Shown here: positions 14,382-22,160 of the stretch, in pieces | Layout of the letters: each line of letters begins with the position of its first letter | Position numbering within the stretch: the first letter of the stretch is position 1 | DNA from: JBFISM01 sp041608535 | GTDB lineage: Bacteria > Actinomycetota > Acidimicrobiia > Spongiisociales > UBA5794 | Direction: 5' to 3' | Assembly: GCA_041608535.1 (NCBI GenBank) | Contig: JBFISM010000051.1 | Location: 1 to 22,466, forward strand | Length of the DNA stretch: 22,466 bases | Made by a program: the position numbers and the translations under genes | Notes under the pieces: model-generated | Databases searched by the model: none | Seen by the model: only the letters and a program-made list of their open reading frames with translations | What the model was told of the DNA's origin: nothing

Positions 14382-14479
14382 CGATCGATTGTCGGGATGA
14401 CGTTACACCCGATCCGAGCACAACGATATGAGCCGCCCGCCTCAGGCCGCCGCAAAAGCAGACCGGCCCACCGCAGCGG

Positions 14480-15805
14480 TCAGCCGAGAGTCTCGGTGAC
14501 CACCGCGGCGATGGCGGCAGCGTGCGCTTCGGCCGCTTCTGCGGTGGCGGCCTCGACCATCACCCGCACCAGCGGTTCCGTACCCGAGGGACGAACGAGC
14601 ACCCGACCCTCGTCGCCGAGCGCCTTCTCGCTGTCGACCACCGCATCCCACACCGCCGTGGCGCCGTCGAGTGCGGTGCGGTCGCGCACGGGCACATTGA
14701 TCAGCACTTGCGGGAACTGTCGCATCACACGGCGCAGCTCGGCGAGGGGTCGACCGGATGCCGCCACCACACCGGCAAGCCGGATCGCGGTCTGCAACCC
14801 GTCGCCACTCAGCCTGTCCTCCAGCACGATGTGACCGGACTGCTCCCCACCCAGGGACGCCCCGCTGCGCTGCATCTCTTCGAGGACGTAACGATCACCG
14901 ACCGCCGTCTCCAACACGTCCACACCGAGGTCCCGCATCGCCAGCTTGAAACCGAGATTCGACATCACGGTGGCAACGACCTTGTTGGATGCCAGTGAGC
15001 CGTCCTCCTGCATCGATCGCGCCAAGATGGCCATGATGACGTCGCCGTCGACGATGGCACCGTTCTCGTCGACGGCGATGCAACGATCGGCATCGCCGTC
15101 GAAGCAGAAACCGAATCTGCCGTTCGCCTCGGCGGCCAGCGTGGCGGGTGCCGTTGCACCGCAGCCGTCGTTGATGTTCATTCCGTTTGGCGCTGCGCAG
15201 ATCACGTCGACGTCGGCTCCGAGAGCGGCGAAGACGGGGCCCGCATAGTCCGAAGCCGCGCCGTTGGCGCAGTCGACGATCACGGCCAGACCGTCGAGGC
15301 GATTCTTGGCGGCCGCCAGCAACCCGTCCACGTAGCCGGCCGTGCGATCGTTGGCATGTTCGGTGACGCCGACACCGGATCCGGCGGGAAGGTGCAACGT
15401 CGCCGCGCCGTTGCGTACGGCGAAATATCGCTCGCTGATCTGGTCTTCGTGCGCATCAGTCAGCTTGTTGCCGTCGCTCCCGATGAGCTTGATGCCGTTA
15501 TCCGGCGCCGGATTGTGCGATGCGCTCACCATGACCCCGAGCACCGCACCGCTCGATGCGGTCAGCCGGGAGACGCCGCCCACCGGAATCACTCCGAGAT
15601 CGATGGTGTCGAGGCCCACGGAGTTGAAGCCCGCATGTAGCGCCTGAGAGAGCATCACGCCGGATCGCCGGGTGTCCCGACCGATCAGCACCTCTCCCTC
15701 GAGCCCGCTTCCCGCCGCTTGGGCGAGCGTGAAAGCGAGCTGGGCCGTCAGCTCGGTGTTGGCGACACCACGGACCCCATCTGTGCCGAAAAGAGAACCG
15801 CCCAC
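14480..15805 (-). CDS. glmM: Phosphoglucosamine mutase
   Basis: GlmM interconverts glucosamine-6-phosphate and glucosamine-1-phosphate on the way to UDP-GlcNAc. The GTG at 15805 (VGGSLFGTDGVRGVAN) lies 16 nt after the rpsI stop and gives 441 residues, the family length; the open frame further upstream overlaps rpsI and is not conserved-looking. The phosphoserine loop is VSASHNPAPDNG with Ser96. The metal loop is DGDADR (236-241), and the phosphate-binding RPSGTEPLVRVMVEA lies near the C-terminus. The sugar-binding GGEQSGH motif is also present. The order rplM-rpsI-glmM is a conserved bacterial cluster. The next gene, glmS, carries the previous step of the pathway. Confidence 0.98.
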   Translation of the reverse strand: MGGSLFGTDGVRGVANTELTAQLAFTLAQAAGSGLEGEVLIGRDTRRSGVMLSQALHAGFNSVGLDTIDLGVIPVGGVSRLTASSGAVLGVMVSASHNPAPDNGIKLIGSDGNKLTDAHEDQISERYFAVRNGAATLHLPAGSGVGVTEHANDRTAGYVDGLLAAAKNRLDGLAVIVDCANGAASDYAGPVFAALGADVDVICAAPNGMNINDGCGATAPATLAAEANGRFGFCFDGDADRCIAVDENGAIVDGDVIMAILARSMQEDGSLASNKVVATVMSNLGFKLAMRDLGVDVLETAVGDRYVLEEMQRSGASLGGEQSGHIVLEDRLSGDGLQTAIRLAGVVAASGRPLAELRRVMRQFPQVLINVPVRDRTALDGATAVWDAVVDSEKALGDEGRVLVRPSGTEPLVRVMVEAATAEAAEAHAAAIAAVVTETLG

Positions 15806-15821
15806 GGAACCAGAGGCGGGC

Positions 15822-16217
15822 TCAGCGCTTGGTGAACTGCGGGGCTCGCCGAGCCTTGCGCAGCCCGTATTTCTTACGCTCGACACGGCGTGCATCGCGC
15901 GTGAGCAGGCCTTCTTTCTTCAAGGCCGGGCGCAGCTCCGGGTCGATGGCCACGAGGGCACGGGCGATACCGAGGCGAAGAGCATCGCTCTGCCCGGTGA
16001 AGCCGCCCCCTTCGAGCAAGGCGTGAACGTCGTACCGGCCCTCGACGTCCGCAGCTCGCAGCGGTTCGACGGCCCGCAGCCGCAATGCCGCGTGCGGGAA
16101 GTAGTCGTCGAGGGAGCGTGCGTCATTGAGGACGAACTGGCCCGTCCCGTCGTAGATGCGTACCCGGGCAACGGAACTCTTGCGACGTCCGGTTGCCTGT
16201 GTGAGCGGACTTGCCAT
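15822..16217 (-). CDS. rpsI: 30S ribosomal protein S9
   Basis: S9 is a small-subunit protein whose C-terminal tail reaches the P-site tRNA. The 131-residue product has TGRRKSSVARVRI near the N-terminus, GGGFTGQSDALRLGIARAL in the middle and the canonical end KKYGLRKARRAPQFTKR, including the terminal Lys-Arg. The ATG shares one base with the rplM stop (TGATG), so the pair is translationally coupled. Confidence 0.99.
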   Translation of the reverse strand: MASPLTQATGRRKSSVARVRIYDGTGQFVLNDARSLDDYFPHAALRLRAVEPLRAADVEGRYDVHALLEGGGFTGQSDALRLGIARALVAIDPELRPALKKEGLLTRDARRVERKKYGLRKARRAPQFTKR

Positions 16218-16717
16218 CAGGAAGACCCTTCGTTGTTCGCCGTGGTGGAGGCACCATCCGCTCCCGCCCCGCTGCGAACGTCGAGCGGCACCGGGCTCTG
16301 GGCGCTGTGGGGATGGTCGGGACCGGCGTAGACCTTGAGCTTGCCAATCATCTTGCGGCCCAGTTTGTTCTTGGGGAGCATGCCTTTGACTGCTGACTGC
16401 ACGATGCGCTCCGGGTAGCGTCTCCGCAGCTCGCCGAGACTCATCTCGGTGAGCCCACCGGGATAGCCGGAGTGGCGGTAATACATCTTCTGCTCTTCCT
16501 TGCTCCCGGTGGCGGCGATCTTCTCCGCGTTGACCACGACGACAAAGTCACCGCAGTCGAGGTGCGGCGCATACAGCGGCTTGTGCTTCCCACGCAGGAT
16601 GTGAGCGACGCGAGAGGCCAGCCTGCCGATCGGAACGTCGGTCGCGTCGACGACGTGCCACGCCCGCTCGATCTCGGCGGGCTTGGGCGAGTATGTCTTC
16701 TGGAGCTTTGGTCTCAT
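16217..16717 (-). CDS. rplM: 50S ribosomal protein L13
   Basis: L13 is an early-assembly large-subunit protein. The ATG at 16717 gives MRPKLQKTYSPKPAEIERAWHVVDA, the actinobacterial N-terminus; the open frame upstream is non-coding. WHVVDATDVPIGRLASRVAHILRGKHKPLYAPHLDCGDFVVVVNAEKI, YRHSGYPGG and the AVKGMLPKNKLGRKMIGKLKVYAGPDHPHSAQSP block are clear. At 166 residues it is about 20 longer than most. The extra C-terminal tail (DVRSGAGADGASTTANNEGSS) is low-complexity and probably disordered. The upstream ribosome-binding site is weak. Confidence 0.98.
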   Translation of the reverse strand: MRPKLQKTYSPKPAEIERAWHVVDATDVPIGRLASRVAHILRGKHKPLYAPHLDCGDFVVVVNAEKIAATGSKEEQKMYYRHSGYPGGLTEMSLGELRRRYPERIVQSAVKGMLPKNKLGRKMIGKLKVYAGPDHPHSAQSPVPLDVRSGAGADGASTTANNEGSS

Positions 16718-16789
16718 GGTGCACCCATCGGGTAGTGCCGCCACGATGCGGACACTGCTCGTGCTCGCACGTTGCCGGTCACATTTCCC

Positions 16790-16819
16790 GGAACAAGGAA
16801 TAACCGGGGGAATCCCCGG
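16790..16819 (-). terminator. Rho-independent terminator after truA
   Basis: On the minus strand CCGGGG-N4-CCCCGG (16804-16819) forms a perfect 6-bp G+C stem followed by the T-rich TTATTCCTTGTTCC. It lies about 65 nt past the truA stop and upstream of rplM, so it would end the truA transcript and separate it from the rplM operon. Confidence 0.75.
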
Positions 16820-16884
16820 CGTGGCACGGAATTCTACCCGTGAGGCGGACAAAGCGGCAAACCCACGCGTTTCGCAGAAGCCGC

Positions 16885-17661
16885 CTACGTCGAAGTGACA
16901 TGACTCGATGCGGGCGACAGGGCGGTGGGGCCGTACATCACCTCCACCAGCGTCAGCCCGTGTGGTGGCGCCACCCCGCGACCCTGGCTGCGATCTGCCG
17001 CTTCGAGGATGCTGCGGACGTCATCGGACACGAGCTTTCCCCGCCCGACATCGATCAGCACTGCGACCAGCGAGCGGACCATCTGATGACAGAAGGAGGA
17101 GGCAGCGATGTCGAACCACAGCAGCCCGTCTCCGCCGCGGCGCCACACCGCGTGGCGCACCAGTCGAACCGTGCTGCGATCGCCGGATCGACGGCAGAAC
17201 GAGGCGAAGTCGTGCTCACCCACGAGGCAGCGAGCGCCCTGATTCATCGCTGCGACGTCGAGCGAAGCAGCGACGTGCCAGGCGATGGTGCGCACGAACG
17301 GGTCGTGCACAGGGGCATCGAGGACGCGATAGACGTAGCGGCGCCCGGTTGCCGAGAAACGAGCGTGGAAATCGTCCTCGACCCGTTGGATCGCAGTGAT
17401 CGCCACGCGGGGACCGAGCTGCCGGTTGAGCGACCGCATCACCTGGGCGACATCCAGTTCGTGGGGAGTGACGAAGCTGGCCACCTGACCGGTCGCGTGA
17501 ACACCCTTGTCGGTGCGCCCGGCCACGAAGGTCTCAGGATGGTCGACGAAATGCGCCAACGCTCGCTCCAACTCGCCCTGCACAGTGCGGACCGTGGGCT
17601 GCTTGGCGTAGCCGTGGAACGACGAACCGTCGTAGGCGATGTCTAACCGGTACGTCGCCAT
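16885..17661 (-). CDS. truA: tRNA pseudouridine(38-40) synthase TruA
   Basis: TruA isomerises uridines 38-40 in the tRNA anticodon arm. The 258 residues begin at ATG with YRLDIAYDGSSFHGYAKQP. The catalytic Asp51 lies in AGRTDKGVHATGQV, followed by FHARFSATGRRYVYRVL, HDFASFCRRS and SFCHQMVRSLVAVLIDVGRGKL, all family segments. The typical length and the position just upstream of the ribosomal-protein genes agree. The YIP1-like gene upstream ends 10 bp before its start. Confidence 0.97.
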   Translation of the reverse strand: MATYRLDIAYDGSSFHGYAKQPTVRTVQGELERALAHFVDHPETFVAGRTDKGVHATGQVASFVTPHELDVAQVMRSLNRQLGPRVAITAIQRVEDDFHARFSATGRRYVYRVLDAPVHDPFVRTIAWHVAASLDVAAMNQGARCLVGEHDFASFCRRSGDRSTVRLVRHAVWRRGGDGLLWFDIAASSFCHQMVRSLVAVLIDVGRGKLVSDDVRSILEAADRSQGRGVAPPHGLTLVEVMYGPTALSPASSHVTST

Positions 17662-17671
17662 CGGCGTTCGG

Positions 17672-18202
17672 CTAGATGAGGCCGCGCCCGATGATCGAAG
17701 CGACGATCACCCACGCCACCAAGCCGCCGACCGCAGCGAGTGCACAGCGGTCGGTGGGCAACGCAGACTCGTACTTCACGCCATGGCTGACAATGAGCAC
17801 GAACCACACCGCGCTCAAAATGAAACCGATCAGGACCGGCAGGTCGAGCCGACCAACGATCACGAGCACGATGAACGTCGGGTAGGCGAAGCCCGCGATG
17901 CGCAGGATGGTGGCGTAATTCGCCTCCGCCTTGTACCCGTACTTGACGATCGCATACACCACGCCGCTGTACACCAGCCAGAATACGGCGGCGTTCACCG
18001 CAGCCGCAACGAGGATCTCGACGGCGCCGAAGGTGGACACGAGCCCGAACAGCTCCCAGCCGAGACCGACGAGGATCGCCAGCCGGGTCAACGCCACGAG
18101 GATGAGAGCATCGCCGGTGGCGCGGTCGTTCACGTCCATCCAGGCGAACGCCTCGCGATCGAGCCGAACAGCACCGGCGAGGGCGGTGAGCGCTTGATTC
18201 AC
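17672..18202 (-). CDS. YIP1-family-like integral membrane protein
   Basis: A 176-residue protein starting at GTG (VNQALTALAGAVRLDREAFAWMDV). It has a soluble N-terminal segment and about five hydrophobic helices (near 33-52, 60-87, 98-118, 122-142 and 155-174). The pattern, with an N-terminal LDREAFAWMDVNDRATGDALI segment and a KYGYKAEANYATILRIAGFAYPTFI loop, resembles bacterial YIP1-type proteins often found near truA in related genomes. That comparison is from memory and the function is unknown. It ends 10 bp before truA and is probably co-transcribed. A plus-strand lipoprotein gene diverges from it across a 114-bp gap. Confidence 0.78.
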   Translation of the reverse strand: MNQALTALAGAVRLDREAFAWMDVNDRATGDALILVALTRLAILVGLGWELFGLVSTFGAVEILVAAAVNAAVFWLVYSGVVYAIVKYGYKAEANYATILRIAGFAYPTFIVLVIVGRLDLPVLIGFILSAVWFVLIVSHGVKYESALPTDRCALAAVGGLVAWVIVASIIGRGLI

Positions 18203-18316
18203 CCGGCAACACTACCGAGATCGGCGATACAAGGGTCGGGCGGCGGTAGGGCACTAACCTCCGCTGCGGCTGCTGCATCGCACGGTGGCCGCGCCCATCA
18301 CGTCGAGGTCACACCC

Positions 18317-19024
18317 ATGCATCGCAACGCCCGCTCCGCCGCAGCCGTCGTCGCGCTACTGGCCGTCATGGCTGCATGCAGCGGACCCGTGACGGAGATC
18401 ACCGAGTTCCCCGATGTTCCGCAGCGCATCGTGATCGTGACGACGACCGGGGATGTGATCATCGATGCCGACGCCGCCGTCGACGGTGTCCGTATCGAGA
18501 GTGCGCTGCAGGGCACCGACATCACCAGCACGCTCGAAGACGGCGTGCTCACCCTCGGCGACGACTGCGATGGCGATGGCTGCAGCGTGAACTACATCGT
18601 GCAGATGCGTGGCGATGTCGCCCTCGAGGTGACCACGGAGAGCGGATCCATTGCGGTGAGCGAGATCAACGGAGATGTCCTGCTGCAATCGCAAACCGGG
18701 CCCATCACGTTGAGCGCCGTGAGCGGATCCGCAGTGGCCACCACCGAGGAGGCCACGATCATCGCCACCAGGATGGAGAGCGCCCTCGCTGAGTTCCGCG
18801 CCGGCGAGGGGGACATCGATGTCACCTTCGACGAACCGGTCGAGGCGCTCGTCGTGGAAACCGGGCGTGGGGATGTCACCGCCCAGCTGCCCGATGGCGC
18901 TTACGCCATCACCACCGACACGGCAGACGGCGCAGTGGATCTGACGTTCGAGAGCGACCCTGCTTCCGACAAGACCGTATCGCTCACCACCGGTGAGGGC
19001 GACATCACGGTGTATCGGCGCTGA
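18317..19024 (+). CDS. DUF4097-like secreted lipoprotein
   Basis: The ATG at 18317 has a GAGGT motif 8 nt upstream. The open frame runs much further upstream but overlaps the opposite-strand YIP1-like gene and is not real there. The 235-residue product begins with MHRNARSAAAVVALLAVMAAC, a lipoprotein signal with the lipid-anchor Cys at 21. The rest consists of short beta repeats with Gly-Asp turns (TTGDVIIDADA, ESGSIAVSEINGDVLLQSQTGPITLSAVSG, GEGDIDVTF, GRGDVTAQL, GEGDITVYRR), the beta-helix-like pattern of DUF4097/YvlB proteins. One Cys pair lies in DCDGDGC. No enzymatic motif was seen. It is probably a surface or envelope protein of unknown role. Confidence 0.85.
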   Translation: MHRNARSAAAVVALLAVMAACSGPVTEITEFPDVPQRIVIVTTTGDVIIDADAAVDGVRIESALQGTDITSTLEDGVLTLGDDCDGDGCSVNYIVQMRGDVALEVTTESGSIAVSEINGDVLLQSQTGPITLSAVSGSAVATTEEATIIATRMESALAEFRAGEGDIDVTFDEPVEALVVETGRGDVTAQLPDGAYAITTDTADGAVDLTFESDPASDKTVSLTTGEGDITVYRR

Positions 19025-19037
19025 GGAGGTCTCCTCC
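19024..19037. repeat. Short hairpin in a convergent 22-bp gap
   Basis: GGAGG-TCT-CCTCC lies between the ends of the lipoprotein gene (+) and the NUDIX gene (-). It may serve as a weak bidirectional terminator, but no T-run is present. Confidence 0.4.
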
Positions 19038-19046
19038 CGGCTGCGC

Positions 19047-19607
19047 TCACCGGCCGCGACGGATCTTCTGTGCGGCTCGCCGCACCGATGCGTCTGTGGA
19101 GAAAGCATCCAGGTCGTCCAGTCGCACCCATCGCGCTGCTCGCGCTTCGGAGGACGGCGTCGGGGCGAGCTCGTCGGTGGAGAACAAGAAGCGAAGATCG
19201 TGGTGCAGATGGGGTGGTGCATCGCCGTGTGCGGGGATGCGGTGCACGTCCACATCGAACAGCCCATTCAGCACCAGATGTAGCGGTGCGAGGCCCGTCT
19301 CCTCGTCCAGCTCACGGCGAGCGGCGGCGACGAGAGAGACGTCGGCGGGTTCGATGTGGCCCCCGGGTTGGAGCCAGCGGTCGAGCTTGCGGTGATGCAC
19401 CAAGAGGACGGCAGTGGCGTCTGTGTTCGTGATGAAGCCGCTCACGGTGAAGTGTCCGGGGTCGAACCAGTACGCCGAAAGCACGTCGCGAGGCGATCGG
19501 GCGAGATCCTGCATCAGGGCGTGTGCTCGCTCCTCACCCACCGAAGGTTGGTACGACTCGAGCAATGTCTTCAGCTCCAGGCGGCGGGCGGGGACCTGCA
19601 CGGGCAC
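19047..19607 (-). CDS. NUDIX hydrolase
   Basis: The 186-residue protein starts at GTG, with AGGTAGG just upstream. The Nudix box is QPGGHIEPADVSLVAAARRELDEETGL. It has the catalytic REL-DEETG core but one extra residue between the Gly/acidic part and the RE pair compared with GX5EX7REUXEEXGU, and Asp instead of the first Glu. This variant is common in actinobacterial NUDIX proteins, to my knowledge. An N-terminal helical segment (LLESYQPSVGEERAHALMQDLARS) precedes the fold. The substrate cannot be inferred. It stands alone, convergent with the lipoprotein gene and divergent from the LPXTG gene. Confidence 0.93.
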   Translation of the reverse strand: MPVQVPARRLELKTLLESYQPSVGEERAHALMQDLARSPRDVLSAYWFDPGHFTVSGFITNTDATAVLLVHHRKLDRWLQPGGHIEPADVSLVAAARRELDEETGLAPLHLVLNGLFDVDVHRIPAHGDAPPHLHHDLRFLFSTDELAPTPSSEARAARWVRLDDLDAFSTDASVRRAAQKIRRGR

Positions 19608-19772
19608 AACCTACCTTCTGCCAGACGAGTCGCAGCTAGGCGCAAGATCGTCTAACTTTGCCTCGCTGAGAGAGAGGTCGTCCGGTCTCTGCGGCTGAAC
19701 CCGTTCGCTGGTCGGGATGGTCCAGGGCCTGCCTCAACATACACATCACACAGATACGTGGGGGTATCGTCC
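19608..19772. promoter_or_regulatory. Divergent intergenic region, NUDIX / LPXTG gene
   Basis: This 165-bp gap must carry the promoters of the two divergent genes. A GGGGG run at 19760-19764 is the likely ribosome-binding site of the LPXTG gene, and AGGTAGG lies just before the NUDIX start. I could not fix -35/-10 boxes with confidence. Confidence 0.4.
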
Positions 19773-22160
19773 ATGCGTCACATCGCGATTGGGCTTCAGG
19801 GCGGCAGGAACAGCGTCTCCGTGCTCCGTAACGCCATTGCGCTGGCGTTCGCCCTGGCACTCGTCCTCGTCAGCTTGCCGCTGTTGTCGCCTCCGGCGGC
19901 GGCGCAAACAGTCTCCCAGCCGGCACCGTCGATCGGGTGTCTCGGCAAGTCCTCTGCGGGCGTGAGCCTGTTCAACGGGGTGCAGACCCCGGCCGGCGGT
20001 GTGGATCTGAACGCCGCCGGGCCGGTCGAGCAGGTCGTCGTGTCCTGGATGGGCTTCGACGACACCAGGAGCGGCGTCTCGTCGCTCGACCTCACCGTGA
20101 CCCGTCCCGACGGGTCAACCGAGACCATCTCCGCCCCGGGAAACCTGGCGATGATCGACCAGAGCGGCCCGGGTGGCGGCAACCTCATCGTGTACTCGTG
20201 GTGGGCCGACATCACCGCTGCGTTCGGTGCCGGTGACCCCGGCGTCTACAACGTCGACATCGAGCCGTTCGCCACCCCCGGCGTCGGGCTGTCGTGGGGC
20301 TCGACGGTGCACGTCATCTACGACACCTCGCCCTGTGAGGTCGAGAGCGAAGTGCAGTGGAACATCGGTGCCGACTACTACTTCGGCGGTGGTGGTTCCA
20401 CCCCGACCACCGACACCGTCGTCCTCACGTTCGACCCGTCTACCGAGCCACGGACAGGTTTCCTGACCCTCAGCCACGGTGGCAGCGACTCGACGACGTC
20501 CAACTGCCGGTTCTCGATCGTCTGGGCGGCCGTTGGTTCCGGAACGCCACCAGATACGGTTGTGTCTCCGGACGGTGTGCCCATTGCACCAGGTGCCACC
20601 GAGGTGCTCATCGATCCGTTCACCCCACCGAACCAGCCGTGCCCACCGCTGAGTCCGCAGTTGCCGGTCGTATCGGCGGTCGGCGGCAACGTCGGCCCGG
20701 AGTACGCCGTCATGGAGGTCGGGTTCGAGATCCCGGCTGGAGCCACCTGGCTGGCGATCCAGCTCGAGTCTCCGACCGACAACGATGGCTTCCCCGGCCC
20801 GCCGGAGTCCGGTGCCTCCAGCGTCGGCGGGGCCTTCATCCTTCCCCTACCCGTATCCCAAGAAGTGCCGTCTGTTGCATTGGAGAAGACGGTGGTTGCT
20901 GCTGGGGAGACCTGCCCTGGTGTCAACGGTGTCGACGAGTTGGTGACCGGACCGATCGGCACTCCGGTGACGTACTGCTTCTCGGTGACCAACACCGGCA
21001 GTACCCACCTGTTCCCCGTCACCATCGACGATCCCGACCTCGGCATCACCGACGCCGACATGACCCTCGTCTCCGGTGACCCCACCGCACCACTGGCACC
21101 GGGTGAGTCCATCGTCTGGTCCTACGACGCCACCATCCAAGGCGACCTCACCAACACCGCAACCACCACCGGCACCCCCACCGACGCCGAAGGCACCCCC
21201 ACCGGTGACGAGCCCGTGGACGACGACGACGATGCTTCCGTAGGCCTCACGGCTGCGGACATCCTCCTCGAGAAGACGGTGCTCGCTGGTGCCGACCAGA
21301 CGTGCCCCGGTGTCGAAGGTGTAGATGAATTCGTGGAGGCAACACCGGCGTTGGTCGATGTCACCTACTGCTTCCGTACCGTCAACACCGGAGCCACACA
21401 TCTGATCGATGTGTCACTCGACGATCCCGACCTCGGCATCACCGACGCCGACATGACCCTCGTCTCCGGTGACCCCACCGCACCACTGGCACCAGGTGAC
21501 GAGATCGTGTGGTCCTACGGATCGGTCATCACGGTTGCGCTGGTGAATGTCGCCACCGTCACCGGCACACCCGCCGACGAGGACGGACAGGCCCTGTCCA
21601 CGACCCCGGTCACGGACACCAACGATGCCGAGGTGAGCGACGCAGGGCTCGTCTTGGAGGAGAGAGCGGGGATAGCAATCGAGAAGACGGTGCTTGCTGC
21701 GGGCGGTACCTGTCCCGGTGTGAACGGTGTCGACGAGCTCGTGGTCACCAACGCCACCGGTACGGCCGTTGTGTATTGCTTCAAAGTCATCAACACCGGG
21801 ACGATCGATCACTTGTTCCCGATCAGCGTCGCCGACCCGGACCTGGACATCACCGACGCCGACATGACCCTCGTCTCCGGTGACCCCACCGCACCACTGG
21901 CACCAGGGGATGAGATCGTGTGGTCGTACAACTCGACGATCACCGCCGATCTCACCAACACCGCCACCGCCACGGGGACTCCGACCGATGCAGGAGGCGT
22001 GCCGACGGGGGCTGCCGATCTGACGGACTCCGACGACGCTCGCGTCGCCCTCGAGCTGCCCCGCACGGGATCGGAGGCGAGTGCCCAGCTCCGCTTTGCG
22101 CTCCTGCTGCTCCTCGCCGGCGCCGCCCTCCTCGTCATGGACCCGAAGACCTTGAGGTGA
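19773..22160 (+). CDS. Secreted LPXTG-anchored protein with three DUF11-type repeats
   Basis: The ATG at 19773 follows GGGGG at good distance; a GTG five codons upstream is the alternative. The 795-residue product has a long signal peptide (basic start, hydrophobic core ending LPLLSPPAAAQ). A ~320-residue N-terminal domain with paired Cys follows and is not recognised. Three tandem ~130-residue DUF11-type repeats start near residues 368, 497 and 634. Each opens with LEKTV/IEKTV, then TCPGV.GVDE, YCF..NTG, and a DPDL.ITDADMTLVSGDPTAPLAPG block. The end is LPRTG (762-766), a hydrophobic stretch (about 774-791) and a short KTLR tail, a complete sortase sorting signal. It is probably displayed covalently on the wall. 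No sortase gene is in the window. Confidence 0.92.
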   Translation: MRHIAIGLQGGRNSVSVLRNAIALAFALALVLVSLPLLSPPAAAQTVSQPAPSIGCLGKSSAGVSLFNGVQTPAGGVDLNAAGPVEQVVVSWMGFDDTRSGVSSLDLTVTRPDGSTETISAPGNLAMIDQSGPGGGNLIVYSWWADITAAFGAGDPGVYNVDIEPFATPGVGLSWGSTVHVIYDTSPCEVESEVQWNIGADYYFGGGGSTPTTDTVVLTFDPSTEPRTGFLTLSHGGSDSTTSNCRFSIVWAAVGSGTPPDTVVSPDGVPIAPGATEVLIDPFTPPNQPCPPLSPQLPVVSAVGGNVGPEYAVMEVGFEIPAGATWLAIQLESPTDNDGFPGPPESGASSVGGAFILPLPVSQEVPSVALEKTVVAAGETCPGVNGVDELVTGPIGTPVTYCFSVTNTGSTHLFPVTIDDPDLGITDADMTLVSGDPTAPLAPGESIVWSYDATIQGDLTNTATTTGTPTDAEGTPTGDEPVDDDDDASVGLTAADILLEKTVLAGADQTCPGVEGVDEFVEATPALVDVTYCFRTVNTGATHLIDVSLDDPDLGITDADMTLVSGDPTAPLAPGDEIVWSYGSVITVALVNVATVTGTPADEDGQALSTTPVTDTNDAEVSDAGLVLEERAGIAIEKTVLAAGGTCPGVNGVDELVVTNATGTAVVYCFKVINTGTIDHLFPISVADPDLDITDADMTLVSGDPTAPLAPGDEIVWSYNSTITADLTNTATATGTPTDAGGVPTGAADLTDSDDARVALELPRTGSEASAQLRFALLLLLAGAALLVMDPKTLR
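21026..21904 (+). repeat. DNA-level repeats inside the LPXTG gene
   Basis: Bases 21026-21100 and 21419-21493 are identical over 75 bp. A 57-bp part of the same block recurs identically at 21848-21904. The units are 393 and 411 bp apart, both multiples of three. Flanking parts of the repeats differ far more, so this block looks recently duplicated or homogenised by recombination. Confidence 0.9.

Larger units (their letters stand above)
14158..14479 (-). promoter_or_regulatory. Hairpin-rich glmS leader / intergenic region
   Basis: This 322-bp gap between glmM and glmS contains at least eight perfect short inverted repeats. They are 14169-14181 (covering the ribosome-binding site), 14198-14214, 14239-14256 nested inside the 7-bp pair 14224-14230/14264-14270, 14271-14284, the 6-bp pair 14291-14296/14319-14324, 14335-14352, and 14365-14381 (AACGGTG-N3-CACCGTT). 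On the minus strand they would fold in series in the glmS 5' leader. I do not recognise a known riboswitch or the glmS ribozyme. Some of the elements could be the glmM terminator or protein-binding palindromes. No convincing -10/-35 pair could be fixed by eye. Confidence 0.55.

Noticed and set aside
14158..14479. A glmS ribozyme/riboswitch of the known class
   Set aside because: That ribozyme is essentially a Firmicutes feature. I could not match its core here, and the hairpin arrangement looks different.
17639..18316. An upstream extension of the lipoprotein frame
   Set aside because: It overlaps the YIP1-like gene on the other strand. The ATG at 18317 has a ribosome-binding site and begins a clear lipoprotein signal.
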